DNA of 64,000 nucleotides from Dromaius novaehollandiae (Eukaryota > Chordata > Aves > Casuariiformes > Dromaiidae): positions 248,001 through 312,000 of the forward strand of contig NC_088117.1 of the NCBI RefSeq assembly GCF_036370855.1. The letters are read 5' to 3'. Below are positions 1 through 11,852 of this stretch, one piece after another. The translations under genes were made by a program, and so were the position numbers. Every line of letters starts with the position of its first letter. Position 1 is the stretch's first letter. The notes beneath the pieces were generated by a model. That model made no database searches. It was not told where the DNA came from and worked only from the letters and a program-made list of their open reading frames with translations.

Positions 1-2762
1 ATAATTAGATGCCCTGGCATGCTAGAAAATATTGACAGTAACATCTCCAGATAACTTGGTTGCAGGGCTCCGTACCAGGAGAGCTTATCATGGGTTGGTT
101 TTGTGTTTAAAAAAATCCTCACAAATGCCAGATTTTCCAGCATTATAAAAAGAGCCAGCTAATCAGTTTAAACCTCCCTTTCTTTATGAAGAAAGCACTG
201 TCAGTCTGAAGCTAGTAAGTCAATTTATAGTAAGACAAATGGGGAACTTTTCCTTAAGTCTCGGCTAAGCACTACAGCCCATGAAAGAACTTTTATTTAA
301 AAATCATTTGAGCTTTAAAAACTTTTGATCTGCATTTTTATTTATTGTTTGTGAAAAACTTACCAGTCTCTGGTTTAATTTCCAGGATTCCTCTTAGGCT
401 GTACCTGCCAGAATTACTGAAGCCATAATCTCCGTGACAGAAATTCAGAATGTTGAATCAATAAGGAATAGAAACCAGTGCATTGTAATCTGAAAACAAT
501 AGACTGGACATGTAATACCAGGGTATGAAACATCCCGTACAGTAAGTGTACTTCAGATGTTTTTAAGTGGAAATGTACTCTCTAAATAGCTGGTAAATTC
601 TGCTGAGCAGGCCGTCAGGTGTGAATCTTAGGTCACACAGCTCTCATATATCCCTGTGAGAAATGTGGAGTAGTTTCTATTGTAAGTTGTGATGGGAGGT
701 TATCGTTTATTAGGAGTAAATTATGGATAAGATACTATTTGCAGAAAAAATACAGGACTGGAAGAGACCTTTTGGAATTGCATCCTATCATTTTTTCTTT
801 TAACTATGCTGTTCATGCTGCATCATAAAACTAGGTCCTTTGCCCCATTATTCCTGTTTAAAAAGTAGTAATGTCACAGCCCAGCCTGAATTATAAATGG
901 TTTGTATATCCTTTTTCCTTCTGCTAACATCTCTTCCACTTTGAATTCCTCTTGCCTGGCCAAAATACCACACACAGTTCTGGGTGAAGTGCCTTCTATG
1001 TTTACATTTCCCTATTTTTTCATCTGCTACACCGTAGGATGGTTCCTGCTTATGTTTTATTCCTGAAGCTGTCTTGTGGCTCCTAAGCATCCAATGGTTA
1101 GCTAACACCTTTTCCTTGGAGGTGATCTCTGATATCTCCAGCTGTAAGAGTTCTTCTTTGCCCCCACATAACCAAATTGTCACTTGTTAGCACTGTGTTT
1201 TGTACCAATCATTCCATTTCCTTCCACTATGTTGGCCGGTGTCACCTGACTTAGTAGTGCCTCTCAGCTTTTTGTCATCAACAAACAGTCACGTACTCTT
1301 TTTGTGTCAAGACCAGAAATGAAAATGTTAACTAAAATCAGTCTGACACTTGATCCTCAAGGGAGTCCACTAGTCACCTGTATTCAACTATACAGCACTT
1401 TTTTCAGCATGGATATTTGTTGCTTTCATTTTTTTAGCTCCTCGTGCCCTCCCCATACCCGTCGCTTACAGTTTTTTAGAAAGCTCCACTTTAACCAGAA
1501 GATTTTTTTCCATTGCAGTGCACCAACTCTTTTACTGAATTCCAGTGCGATTAGAGATAGTTGATCTTTCTTTTCAATGGAATCATTCACCCTATCAAAA
1601 AAGATATTAGTTGGGCACAATCTACCATGATAAACCCATGTCATATTTATTGTATTTTCAAAATACTCCCTATATACTCAGAGAAGATCAGGATCTTTAT
1701 AAAACGCAGCCAGTCTCTTCTTTTTAATTCAGGCCAGTAGAGGGAGTGATGACTGCTATATGTAGAGTACACAAACAAACCCAAGAGAAAAAAATAGGAC
1801 TCCGTCTGCCTGTCGACTGTCTGTCTCACTGCTAATAACCCTAACCATCAGCCTATAGAGTCATGCTTTTTCTAGCAGCCAGGATGATAGCAAGTCCAAT
1901 CAGTAGAACTAACTTTATAGTCTGATGACAACTGCATTAGAGTGAGAGGTGGGAGAGGTGAGTTTGAACCCCGTCCCACTAAAGTTAGCTTTAAGGTCAG
2001 GTTTGCCACTTCTAGGATGAACACACTACAGAAGTATGACAATTCTTTCCTGTAATACCTCTTTAAAAAGAGTAAATAACAAAAGAAGTGCAAAGGTCGT
2101 TGAGATTTTCATCACAAAGTACCTGGGAAACTTCAAATAATGTATTAAGCAAAATGAATATTTTTCATTTTGATTAATTTTGTAAAATCTTCTGTCCCTC
2201 AGAAGATGAGGGCCCTCCTGGGCCCTTATTCTAGGCAAGGTGCAACATGCCCTATTTCTTTTCTATTTCATTCTAACTCAAATCAATAGTGTCAGTGCTT
2301 ACTGTAATAGTAGTTTTCCAGTGAACAGTAGCCTGAAGCTGGTGGTGTTTGGGTTTTTTTTTTAACAAACTGTTATAAGAATGGGGGCTTTAACAATCAC
2401 ATTTGGTTTACAGTTTATCCATGACCTCTGAAACTGATTTCATTTTTTAAATGCTTATTTCTCACCTTACAGGAACCATACAGGACCCTCCATAATCCTT
2501 GAAGACTGATACTATGTGATTGGAACAAAAATAGCACAGCACAGATGGTTAAGGAACGGGACAACAAAGACAGTTCAAGATGCTGCTGGAAGCAAACTAC
2601 ACATTCAGTTAACTGGAGTTTAAGTATTACTTTATGCTCTCTTGCTGTTCTTAATGCTGCTCAGGGCAAGCAGCCTGTGTTGACACAGTGCCCTTTGCTT
2701 CCAAAGCTCCAGCTTTGTAAGGTCATTCTCTCTTTGCTAATCAACAAATATAGGTCCACTTT
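1..2762. other. non-coding flank, no gene recognised
   Basis: AT-rich sequence with only short, unsupported reading frames on both strands (none over about 110 codons). I see no splice-linked exons, RNA gene or LTR here. It ends where ERV-1 begins at the TGTTGTCC terminus (2763). Confidence 0.6.
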
Positions 2763-3517
2763 TGTTGTCCGAAAAGCGGATTCGTTGCCTGGTGTGCAAT
2801 AAGCCAATAATTACACACTCAGCAGAGACATTGGCTTATTTAGCTCAGAGTTGCGCAAGCCTGGGTGCTCGGTGGTTTCCCACAAATCAAGCACCCCCCT
2901 CCAACTTTTCAAGTAGCATCAAGACAAACACATTGGCAGGTTTGCAGCTTTCCCTTTTGCACTGATTGGTTAGTGATTTCTTCATTCCCTGGCTCCCACC
3001 CCTGCCTCTCAAGGTCCTGATGAGGGGAGATAGTAATTTCAGCAATTGACACTGCCCCAGCAGGGTCAGTAGGTGTTATCTCCCAAGGTCCTGACGAAGA
3101 GGATATAATCCAGACCCCTTAATTAACATTGTTTCAACAGTGAGAGGAGGCTTTGCTTCCCAAGGTCCTGGCGCCCAAGCAGGCCTTATTTCAAAGCCTT
3201 GACATCCTCCCTTTCGGAGAGTAGGGCACAGGAATGCAGACTGCTTGTAACTCCCTTATCTTTCCAGCCTGCGCCAGCTGTGGGGCCCTTTCTTACTGAA
3301 CTAGGAGTACGGCCTAAGGCTTCAGCACATTTAGCTACTCATGCTAAGCAAGTGTGCGGCCTAAGGCTTCAGCAAATTTAGCTACTCATGCTAAGCAAAT
3401 TTTATCTAAGTGGCTACCTCTAGACAGCTTCAGTTTTTTAGAAAAGAGAGATAGAAGTTATCCTAATCTACCTACTTCAAACATTCTTTCTGAGCTTCCC
3501 AGGGTTGTCTTGTAACA
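2763..3517 (-). repeat. ERV-1 3' LTR
   Basis: 755 bp bounded by TGTTACAAG and GGACAACA (minus-strand reading), next to a polypurine tract. It aligns with 9846-10718 over most of its length. It lacks about 165 bp present in the 5' LTR (near 10485-10650) and carries a local tandem duplication at about 3311-3400 of a unit containing CTAAGGCTTCAGCA. Confidence 0.88.
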
Positions 3518-3529
3518 ATTCCCCCTTTT
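3518..3529 (-). promoter_or_regulatory. ERV-1 polypurine tract
   Basis: The minus-strand reading is AAAAGGGGGAAT, directly touching the TGTTACAAG end of the 3' LTR. This is the expected plus-strand priming site of reverse transcription and fixes the element's orientation. Confidence 0.85.
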
Positions 3530-3553
3530 GAGACTTAGATGATCATATTAGTC

Positions 3554-4325
3554 TCACTCTTTTAAAATCTTTCCCATATTACTTTTGTAAATGCATTGAA
3601 TCACTACATAAATGCATACAAAAACTACTAACACCATTCCCAAAATTGTTAAACAGTTTTTAACCCGTGAGCTTACATCAGGGAACCAGGAAGTCAACCA
3701 TTTCCATGTTTCTTCAAATCCGAAAGAAGTATCATCTTTCTGAACCCCACGTAAGATTTCAGTCTGCTTCCAGATTTCATTTAGATCGGCAGAAATTCTC
3801 CTGCTTTGATCCACATATACACAGCAACCAGTGTTTATTACTGTACATACTCCTCCCTGAGATGCCAATAACATAGCAATTTTTATAACCTCCTACCTTA
3901 ATGGCTCCAGTACAGTTGATCGGTTGTTTTCCATAAAGTACAGTTTTCTCCCACCATTTATTACTATTATTACATCTTCGGATACATTGATAATAATCTC
4001 CTGTCACACTCTGGAATTCCCATTCCTGTTCGGTTGTTTCATCATATTTCCTTTGATCACTGTCATTTCTTATCTGTTGTATAAATTCCATAAAGGAAAA
4101 ATTAAGAGGCACTCCAATTAGCGGGAAGCCCTTGTTGGAATGGCCAGGGAAGTGGGTACGCACCCAGCAATCCCTCCGGTTAACTAGCTTCATAGATTTC
4201 GTAATTGCTTCCAAATGGAGATTGTGACTCCAAAATCCTTCCTGATTCCCTTTAATTGCTTGGCTCAGGGAACCTAGAAAAACTAACCACCACATTTCTC
4301 CCCTGGTTGTTAAGGAGAACATCAT
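3554..4325 (-). pseudogene. env: ERV-1 env remnant (SU start joined to TM end)
   Basis: Two overlapping frames. The first (4325-3777) starts with a hydrophobic leader and has several N-x-S/T sites, as in a surface subunit. The second (3874-3554) holds a CX6CC motif (CTVINTGCC), a helical ectodomain piece and a hydrophobic anchor around ILGMVLVVFVCIYVV. Most of SU, the cleavage site, the fusion peptide and the first half of TM are missing, so the gene carries a large internal deletion plus a frame change. CX6CC is the class I (gamma-type) TM signature. The product would be membrane-associated at best and is not a functional envelope. Confidence 0.75.
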
Positions 4326-4403
4326 TTTTACACAGATACCATAACAACGATATTAACCCTATTCCTAACAAACAGATTAAAGCAATTCTTCCCTGAAGAC
4401 AAT

Positions 4404-5759
4404 CTAAATTTGAAACCGATTCGCTTCTAATACAACTCGTAACATTAAAGGCTGAACTTGTTCAGCTTTCCACATCTCTCGAGGCACTGCTTTCACTCGG
4501 GTGTAGTGGATCCAGGAACCAATTCCCTGCAGTTTCACAGCAGTATTTGTTGTTAGTAGTACAAGATATGGTCCTCTCCATTTTTCTGTCAACGGCTCAT
4601 CCTTCCAGGTCCAAAGATGTACTTGATCTCCCGGCTGGAATGAATGTACAGGTGAATCTAAAAGTACGGGAGATCTTAACTGGATGTACCTACGGAGAGA
4701 AGTAAGAACCTTTGCCATAGACAAGAGAGAATCCCTTAAAATTTGATCGCCCTTAACGTGCATCTGAATGTCATTTCCAGTTAAATTGACAGTGTAAGGT
4801 TTACCATACAGAATCTCAAATGGACCAACTTTCTCCCTAACCCTGGGGGTTATTCTGATTCTTAATAATGCCAGAGGTAAAACATCAGTCCATTTCATCT
4901 GAGTCTCCTGACACAATTTTCCTCTCTCTCTCTTCATTGTTTGAGTCATTCTTTCCACTTTTCCACTGCACTGTGGCCTCCAGGGGGTATGTAAATCCCA
5001 TTTAATTTGTGCTATTTTTGAGATTTGCTGTACTATTTCTGCTATAAAATGAGGTGCCCTATCCAAAGAAAATCCTTCTGGTACCCCAAATCTTGCTTTG
5101 ATTTCTTTTAATAACATTTTCACTACCTCCCTTGCTTTATTGGTGCGACACAGGAAAGCCTCAGGCCATCCTGAAAAGCTGTCAACAATTACCAACAAGT
5201 ATTTATATCCATTACAGCTTGGTAATTCAGAAAAATCAATTTGCCAGTAATCCTCAGGCATGACGCCCCTTTTTACTTCCCCTGGGGAGGGGGGGGGCTT
5301 CTTCTGAATCTTGGGATTATTTCTAAGACAGATTTCACATTTTTGTGTAATACCCTTTGCAATTATTAACATACTAACTCCCACAGCAACTCTTTTACCT
5401 GTTTCAACCGATGCCTCGGCTCCCATGTGGCTACTATCATGTATTTGCTCCATCAGCTTCTTCATTATCAGCAAAGTTACCACACATTGTCCAGGAGATG
5501 CTACCCACCATCCTTCGGAAGTCTTGATGCATTTCAGTATTTCTGCTAATTTATTTTCTTTTTCAGTGTCTACCGGAATTTCCATTCTTAGCGTTCTCTC
5601 TGGAACTAAGGCTGCCACCGACACGAATAGTGCTGCCCTTTTTGCAGCCTCATCGGCCCTTTTGTTCCCTTTAACTATGTCAGTCTGTCTGGACTGGTGC
5701 GCTTTGCAATGCATTACTGCTATTTCTTTGGGGTTATTAGCTGCTTCCAGTAGCTCCAT
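4404..5759 (-). pseudogene. pol: ERV-1 pol: RNase H end and integrase
   Basis: About 451 codons remain open. The beginning is the RNase H C-terminus (AVMHCKAHQS, then RADEAAKRAA). Integrase follows, with an HxxxH/CxxC zinc-binding pair (HDSSH and CEIC), catalytic Asp in WQIDF, Asp in SLDRAPHF and Glu in SGKVERM, and a C-terminal SH3-like segment (PGDQVHLWTWKD). All DDE residues are present. A TAG at 5772-5774 separates it from the upstream RNase H frame. This is the best-preserved ERV-1 piece, but it has no intact upstream pol to be made from. Confidence 0.85.
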
Positions 5760-5771
5760 AATCTCCTTACT

Positions 5772-7358
5772 CTATTTTATAGGATTCCCTTGAGAAGACA
5801 GCAGTCCTCTTTCCTTCCAAATTGCGCCATGGGCATGTATAACCCCAAAGGCGTATTCTGACTCTGTAAACACATTGGTCCGTTTTCCTTCCGATACTTC
5901 CAGAGCCTGGCTTAAAGCAATCAGTTCTGCTTTCTGGGCAGATGTATTTGCTGGCAGCGATCTTGCTTCGATTTCTTCTTCCAAAGTGACAACAGCATCT
6001 CCAGCCCTTCTTTCTCCCTTTATTATAAAACTGCTCCCATCAGTAAATAATTCCCAATCTGGATTCTGCAATGGAATATCTCTCAAATCCGGACGGCTGG
6101 AATACGCTCGCGCAAGAGTTTGCAGGCAGTCATGAGCCAACCTCCCCTCCTCATCAAGTGGTAATAAAGATGCCAGATTAAGGGTATTAGACACTTTCAT
6201 GGTTCCATCTTCTGGCTCAAGTATTACTGCTTGGTATTGCACCATCCTACTCGCGGATAACCAGTGATGCCCCTTCTGTCCTAAAACTGCTGCAACAGCA
6301 TGTGGCACATAAACAGTCACCTTTTGTCCCAATGTCAATTTTCCTGCTTCTTGTATCAACAACACAGCAGCTGCAACTGCTCTCCGGCATCCTGGCCACC
6401 CTGCACTCACTTTATCCAAGTGTTTTGGAAAGTAAGCCACAGGTCTTTTCCAGTTTCCTAAAGTCTGTACGAGCACTCCCAACGCCTGGTGCCCTCTCTC
6501 ATGTACGTAAAGGTCAAATGGCTTTGTTAGGTTTGGAAGTCCTAATGTGGGAGCACTCATGACAGCAATCTTGATTTCATCAAATCCTTTTCGGCACTCT
6601 GGAGTCCACTCCAGCAAGTCTCCCGGCCCCTTAACAGCTTCATAGAGAGGCTTTGCCATTAATCCAAAATTAGGTATCCACAGGCGACACCCCCCGGCCA
6701 TTCCTAAAAATCCCCTAAGGTCTCGTCTTCATTTTCGGGGGGCGATCTGACAAATCGCTTCTTTCCTTTTGATTCCTAATTTTCTTTCCCCCTGGGATAT
6801 TTCAAAGCCTAGATAGATTACGCTTTCCTTCGTGATCTGTACTTTTTTCTGAGACACCCTATATCCCGCTGTTGCCCCCAAATTTAATAAACTGATGGTT
6901 GTTTCTCTACATTCTTCAGTCGTGTCTGCCCCCAATAAGATATCGTCCACATACTGTAATAAGGTAGTGGTATCTGTCTTACCTTGCCATAATTCTAATT
7001 CTCTTGTGAGTACCTTACCAAAAATTGTAGGGCTGTTCTTGAATCTTTGCGGGAGTACTGTCCAGCACAACTGCTTTTTGCGTCTCGTTGTAGGACTTTC
7101 CCAGTCAAAGGCGAATAATTGTTGACTTTGTTCCTCCACAGGGATACAGAAGAAAGCATCTTTTAAATCCAATACTGTAAAATAGACATTTGAATCATTT
7201 GTTGTCGTTAACCAAGTGTGTGGACTGAGTACCACTGGGTGCACATCAGTCGCTATCTGGTTAATAGCTCGCAAATCCTGTACTAGACGATATTCTTGTG
7301 AATGTGGTTTTTTAACAGGCAGGATTGGATTATTGTACTCGGATTGACAGTCTCGCAA
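5772..7358 (-). pseudogene. pol: ERV-1 pol: reverse transcriptase and RNase H
   Basis: Two blocks in the frame used by gag and integrase. Block 7358-6729 holds RT fingers and palm: LDLKDAFFCIPV, LPQRFKNSPTIF and the catalytic LQYVDDILLG. Block 6701-5772 holds thumb and connection (TKPFDLYVHERG, RPVAYFPKHLD) and RNase H with LFTDGSSF and a later TESEYAFG, where the family usually has TDS, so one acidic residue is altered. A TGA at 6729-6731 and a TAG at 5772-5774 interrupt it. Confidence 0.85.
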
Positions 7359-7364
7359 CAGTCC

Positions 7365-7964
7365 CTACTTTAAGAAATTAGTAATGATAGGCTCCGGTCC
7401 AACACGGGCCTCTAACTTCATGGGATGCTGTTTTCGCCTTACCGATTTAGCTCCTTGTTTTAAGTCCACCTGTACCGGTTCTACATATCTGGCTCTCCCA
7501 GGTTTCTCCGTTGCCCACACAAAAGGGACTACTGTGTCCATTACTTCGGAGGGAATTGCGCTTGGTCCACTCTCCACCTGTTCAGAATCCAGTGCTTTCT
7601 GCAACATAGAGGCTTGTGCTTTCCAGGCGCCATTTTGTGGAATGTGCACCTGAACTTTGTTTTTATCAAAGGTTATCTGTGCCCCCAGTTTATTCAGTAA
7701 ATCCCTCCCCATTAGGGGTAATGGGCATTCTGGCACATATGAGAATTCATGTGTTAACACTCTATTTCCTATTTTACATTTAATTGGTTGAAAGAAAGGT
7801 TTGACCTCTCGCTTTCCCGTGGCCCCAATTGCTGGCATAGAGAATTTACTCATTGGTCCCTTACAGCTGTCTAATACCGAATACATTGCTCCAGTGTCTA
7901 CTAAAAATTTAACTGTTTTGTTCCCCAGCTTTACTGAAAGCAGGGGTCCGGCTGGGGAATCCAA
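7365..7964 (-). pseudogene. pro: ERV-1 protease and start of pol
   Basis: A retropepsin with the active-site motif FLVDTGAMYSVL and the flap and C-terminal motif LMGRDLLNKLG, followed by the pol N-terminal linker (QHPMKLEARVGPEPII). It is in frame with gag upstream across a single TGA (7986-7988), as in gammaretroviruses that make Gag-Pol by stop-codon read-through. A TAG at 7365-7367 ends it just before RT. Confidence 0.83.
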
Positions 7965-7985
7965 TTTCTCAACCCCCAGTCCCCA

Positions 7986-9248
7986 TCAGTCTGAATCTTC
8001 TGTACTGATCAGGAGCAAATCTGCCTCTGGAACAGATACAGACGGAGGTTTCCAGTGATCTGATTGTTTCTTCGGGCACTCACTTCCCCAGTGCCCCTTC
8101 TCCCTACAGATCGCACGTCGGTCTCTCCTCAGTGAAATTCTATTTCCCAAATTCCCTCCTACTCTATGCCCTCTGCCACATCCTCGTCCTTTTGGAAAGC
8201 CTCTTCCCCGAGAGGAAGTTTGTGCCTGGGCAAATGCAGCTGCCAAGATTGCAGCGTTTTGCCTCTTATCTTTCAGTTTCTCCTTCTGCTTTTCCTTTCT
8301 CTCTGCTTCTTCCCTGTTATTGTACACCTTAGATGCAATTTCTATTAATTGCGACATTGACATCCCCAACATACCATCTACTTTCTGAAGCTTTCTCCTT
8401 CTAGCTGGTGCCAATTGTCCTACAAATAATGTAGTAAAAGTCGTCTGGTTCGCTTCGTCCTCGGGATCCAAGTCTGTCCATTTTCGGGCGGTTTCACATA
8501 ACCGCTCGTAAAATGCAGAGGGATCCTCATTCTCACCCTGTGCGACTTGATATAGTTCTGCAATATTCTTGGGCCTAGGTACTCCATGCTTTACCCCATA
8601 TAATATTAACTGTTGCTACTGTTTAGTCATTAACCTGCCTGCCCCTGTATTTTGATCCCAATCTGCTTCTTGGGCCGGCGGAAAACGGTTCGCTCCATCT
8701 CTAGCACTTTCTCTTTCATTTTCCTCTCGAGCTGTGTCCAATACCAGTCTCTTCTCCTCAGGTGCAAGCAAAGTATTTAAAAGCACCTGTAAATCCTGCC
8801 AGGCTGGGTTATGATTCGCAATTATCATTTTAAAGGATTGATACATCTTTTCTGGATTTTCTCGGTACGACCCGGCAGACTCCTTCCGATTCATTCAATC
8901 TGGAGTTGAAAACGGCACCTTCGCATCTACAGGCAGTCCGTCTGGTCCCACTGCTTGACGCAGCGCGGCCTCAATCACAGCATTTTGTTGAGCCCGAGTA
9001 GCCCGAGTTCTGCCTGCAATTGGGCTACATGCCTCACTTCCCTTACCTCTGCCATCGACACTATCTTGATCTCTTTCCGGAGAGACCAATAATTGTACAT
9101 CCTCTTCCTCATCACCCACTTTTAAACATCTTTTCCCAATATTACAAGCAGAGCAACACCGAGGCATTTTCTCTTTGTCTTCCATCATCATTAACACATT
9201 GGAGTCAGAGACCAATAGCTTACATTTTTTTTCTTCTTTCATGATCAT
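7986..9248 (-). pseudogene. gag: ERV-1 gag
   Basis: Three blocks in one frame, broken by TGA (8895-8897) and TAG (8616-8618). The first is a p12-like linker ending in VPFSTPD, the usual start of gammaretroviral capsid. The second is capsid (YRENPEKMYQSF, NHNPAWQDLQVLL, EADWDQNTGAGR). The third is the capsid C-terminus, an Arg/Lys/Glu-rich segment and a nucleocapsid zinc knuckle. In that knuckle the first Cys has become Arg (RAICREKGHWGSECP), so zinc binding is probably lost. A recognisable matrix domain is missing or eroded. Confidence 0.8.
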
Positions 9249-9819
9249 TTCTCAGAGAGAAAAACAAATCCACCTATGGGACCTCATCCCATTTGTTCTG
9301 TCTTCTGCAAAACAACATAAGTGGCAAAATTGTATTCTAGTTTAGTGTTCCCATTTCTGGCCATTTTCCCTCATCCTCCACTTTATACATTGGCCACCAC
9401 TGAGTACAGTATTCCTTTCATTTTCTCCTTGTTACAGGATCCCCATCAAACTTATCCCAATGTTTCAGGATGCGTCCTAAAGGAGAACAGGGGGATACCC
9501 CTGCAGATTGTCCTGTTCCCATATTATTACCCTTAAAAGAACATTCTTACCAATTATGCTTTCGTACACTCCAGTCGGCACTGTCCAAATGTGTACAAAG
9601 CTTACATTGGGTTACCACAACCAATTGCCCCTATATCATACCCTCGATGCAATGTCTCTTAATAATTACTGCGTTGCACCTTTGAGCCGCTTACCCGCTC
9701 CGACTGGGCAGGGTGCGCGCGGAGTCCCCGAACAAAACGGTCGGTGCGCGCTGGAGTCCAAAGAGCAGAGTCTCCCCGCCGGGAACTGGCAAGATGATCC
9801 AGGCAAGGCTTTACAGGGA
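9249..9819 (-). other. ERV-1 leader, non-coding
   Basis: This stretch between gag and the primer-binding site is in the position of the retroviral packaging leader and eroded matrix region. I see no supported coding frame. Confidence 0.5.
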
Positions 9820-9839
9820 GGGTCCCATCTGGGTCACCA
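9820..9839 (-). promoter_or_regulatory. ERV-1 primer-binding site (probably tRNA-Arg type)
   Basis: The minus-strand reading TGGTGACCCAGATGGGACCC begins six bases inside the 5' LTR edge. From memory, the 3' end of vertebrate tRNA-Arg(CCU) would pair with about 16 of 20 positions. The first nine bases also fit tRNA-Trp. The priming assignment is therefore tentative, but the position as PBS is secure. Confidence 0.55.
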
Positions 9840-9845
9840 GAAAAC

Positions 9846-10718
9846 TGTTGTCCAAAAAGCGGATTCGTTGCCCGGTGTGCAATAAGCCAATAATTACACA
9901 CTCAGCAGAGACATTGGCTTATTTAGCTCAGAGCTGCGCAAGCCTGGGTGCTCGGTGGTTTCCCACAAATCAAGCACCCGCCTCCAGCTTTTCAAGTAGC
10001 ATCAAGACAAACACATTGCCAGGTTTGCAACTTTCCCTTTTGCACTGGTTGGTCAGGGATTTCTTCATTGCCCGGGTCCCGCCCCTGTCTCTCAAGCTCC
10101 TGAGGAGGAGATGGTCATTCCAGCAATTGACACTGCCCCAGCAGGGACAGCAGGTGTTATCTCCCAAGGTCCTGACGAGGAGGAGATAGTCCAGACCTCC
10201 TAATGAACACTGCTCCCGCAGTGAGAGGAGGCTTTGTCTCCCAGGCTCCTGGCGCCCAAGCAGGCCTTATTTCAAAGCCTTGACATCCTCCCTTTCGGAG
10301 TGTGAAGCGCAGGAATGCAACCTGCTTGTAACTCCCTCATTTTTCCAGCCTCCACCAGCTCCGGGGCCCTTTCTCACTGGACTAGGAGTGCGGCCTAAGG
10401 CTCCAGCAAATTCAGCTAGTCATGCTAAGCAAGTTTTATACAAGTTGTGCGAAGCGGCTACCTCTAGACAGCTTGAGTTCAATAATTGACAGTCCAGGTC
10501 CCAAGGTCTTCAGTTAGGGATACGTGCACCTCCAGTTCTTTTGCCAAATTGGCAATACGTACCTAGAAATAAAACATTTTGATTTAATGTTTCTTTTAGG
10601 GCTTTAGCAGTTCTAGGATGCCCTTGATTAAAGAATGCTTCTTTTCAGAAAATAGAAGTTATCCTAAACTACCTAGTTTGAACATTCTTTCTGAGCTTCC
10701 CAGGGTTGTCTTGTAACA
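9846..10718 (-). repeat. ERV-1 5' LTR
   Basis: 873 bp with TGTTACAAG...GGACAACA termini (minus reading), homologous to 2763-3517. It contains a segment of about 165 bp (10485-10650) absent from the 3' LTR but present in the adjacent LTR fragment at 10719-11046. Confidence 0.87.
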
Positions 10719-11046
10719 GTTTCCCACAAATCAAGCACACTCCCCCGCCTTTTCAAGTAGCATTTTTACAAACACATTGCAAGGTTTGCAACTTTCCCTT
10801 TTACACTGATTGGAGAGTAATTTACAGACAATTATACTACTGCTTACACACCAATTTACTACTACACATGCTCGGGGAGGGGTCTTCACCCGGGCGTGGG
10901 GCTTTTTGACCTGTGGGAGTGATTTTTTGTGTTTTATGGAGGACAGTTCAGTTAGGGATAGATGCACCTCCAATTCTTTTGCCAAACTGGCAACACGTAC
11001 GGAGAAATACAGCATTTTGATGTAGTGTTTCTTTAGGGCTTTAGCA
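10719..11046 (-). repeat. partial LTR of the ERV-1 family
   Basis: It starts abruptly at TTTCCCACAAATCAAGCAC, a sequence internal to the ERV-1 LTR. It continues with the same order (TTCAAGTAGCAT, then TTTGCCAAACTGGCAA) and stops at CTTTAGCAG, where the GC-rich island begins. It has no terminus on either side, so it is a truncated older copy touching the 5' LTR of ERV-1 without any intervening sequence. Confidence 0.75.
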
Positions 11047-11734
11047 GGCAGAGTCCCAGCGGGGCGGGGGAGGAGAGCTGGGGCACAGGCTTGGCCCTGG
11101 AGCCCCCCCGCCTGTCAGCAGCTGCCCCCGGGCCAGCTCCAGAAGCGCAGAGCTGGCGCCGGCGCTGGGGCAGAGCGGCGGCAGCGGGGCGCGAAGGAGA
11201 GCAGCGAGCGAGGCCGGAGCAGGCGCTGGCGCGGAGCTGCCGAGCAGCGAGGCGAGCGCAGGGGCGCGAGCGTGTGGGCAGAGAGCCGGGCTGCCCCCGA
11301 GGGGCTCCTCGAGGGCGGCAGCAGCACCCCCGGCCGCCAGCATGCCCGGGCTGCCCGCACAGGGCGGCGCCGGCGCCGGCGCGCGGAGGGAGCGCGGGCC
11401 GCGGCGGGGGTGCGCGGCCCCCTGCGCCTCCCGCGCGGAGGGCGCCCCTGAGCTCACAGAGGGGCCCCGCGCTGCGCCGCGCCGCGCCCTGAGCTCACAG
11501 AGGGGCCCCGCGCTGCGCTGCGCTGCGTCGTGCTGCGCGGTGTTGCGCTGCGCTGCGCTGCGCTGCGGTGCAGTGCGGGGCTCTGCGCTGCGTCGTGCTG
11601 CGGGGCGGTGCAGGGCGGGGTGCTGCAGGGCGGGGTTTTGCGCGGGGCTGTGCCGCGCCGCGCCCCGCAGACGCCGCTCCGCGCGCGCGTTGCTCGAGGG
11701 CGCCGGCGGGGGGCGGCTGCTGGCGCCGGGCAGC

Positions 11735-11852
11735 ATGGTGCGAGCGCGGGGGGCGTCCGGCGCCGGGCGGCGCCTGCTGCTGCTGCTCGGGCTCCTGGCG
11801 GCGCTGCGTGCCCGGGACAGCCGGGCTGCTCCGCGGGCAGCGCCGGGCCCAG
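11735..11852 (+). CDS. exon 1: signal peptide
   Basis: ATG at 11735 opens 39 codons: a basic start (MVRARG, GRR), hydrophobic core LLLLLGLLAAL and a small-residue region before the donor CAG|GTAGGG. This is a classic secretory leader. It sits inside the CpG island and ends in phase 1, matching the next exon. The earlier ATG at 11342 is in a composition-driven frame and lacks these properties. Confidence 0.72.

Larger units (their letters stand above)
2763..10718 (-). mobile_element. ERV-1: two-LTR gammaretrovirus-like endogenous retrovirus
   Basis: Complete proviral order on the minus strand: 5' LTR (9846-10718), primer-binding site (about 9820-9839), leader, gag (9248-7986), pro-pol (7964-4404), env remnant (4325-3554), polypurine tract (3518-3529) and 3' LTR (2763-3517). 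Every gag and pol fragment lies in one reading frame and is broken only by in-frame stops, including a TGA between gag and protease. That is the gammaretroviral read-through layout. The LTRs differ by a deletion of about 165 bp and a tandem duplication of about 44 bp, so the insertion is old. No target-site duplication is visible: the left flank ends CACTTT and the right flank starts GTTTCC. The element cannot be functional as it stands. Confidence 0.9.
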
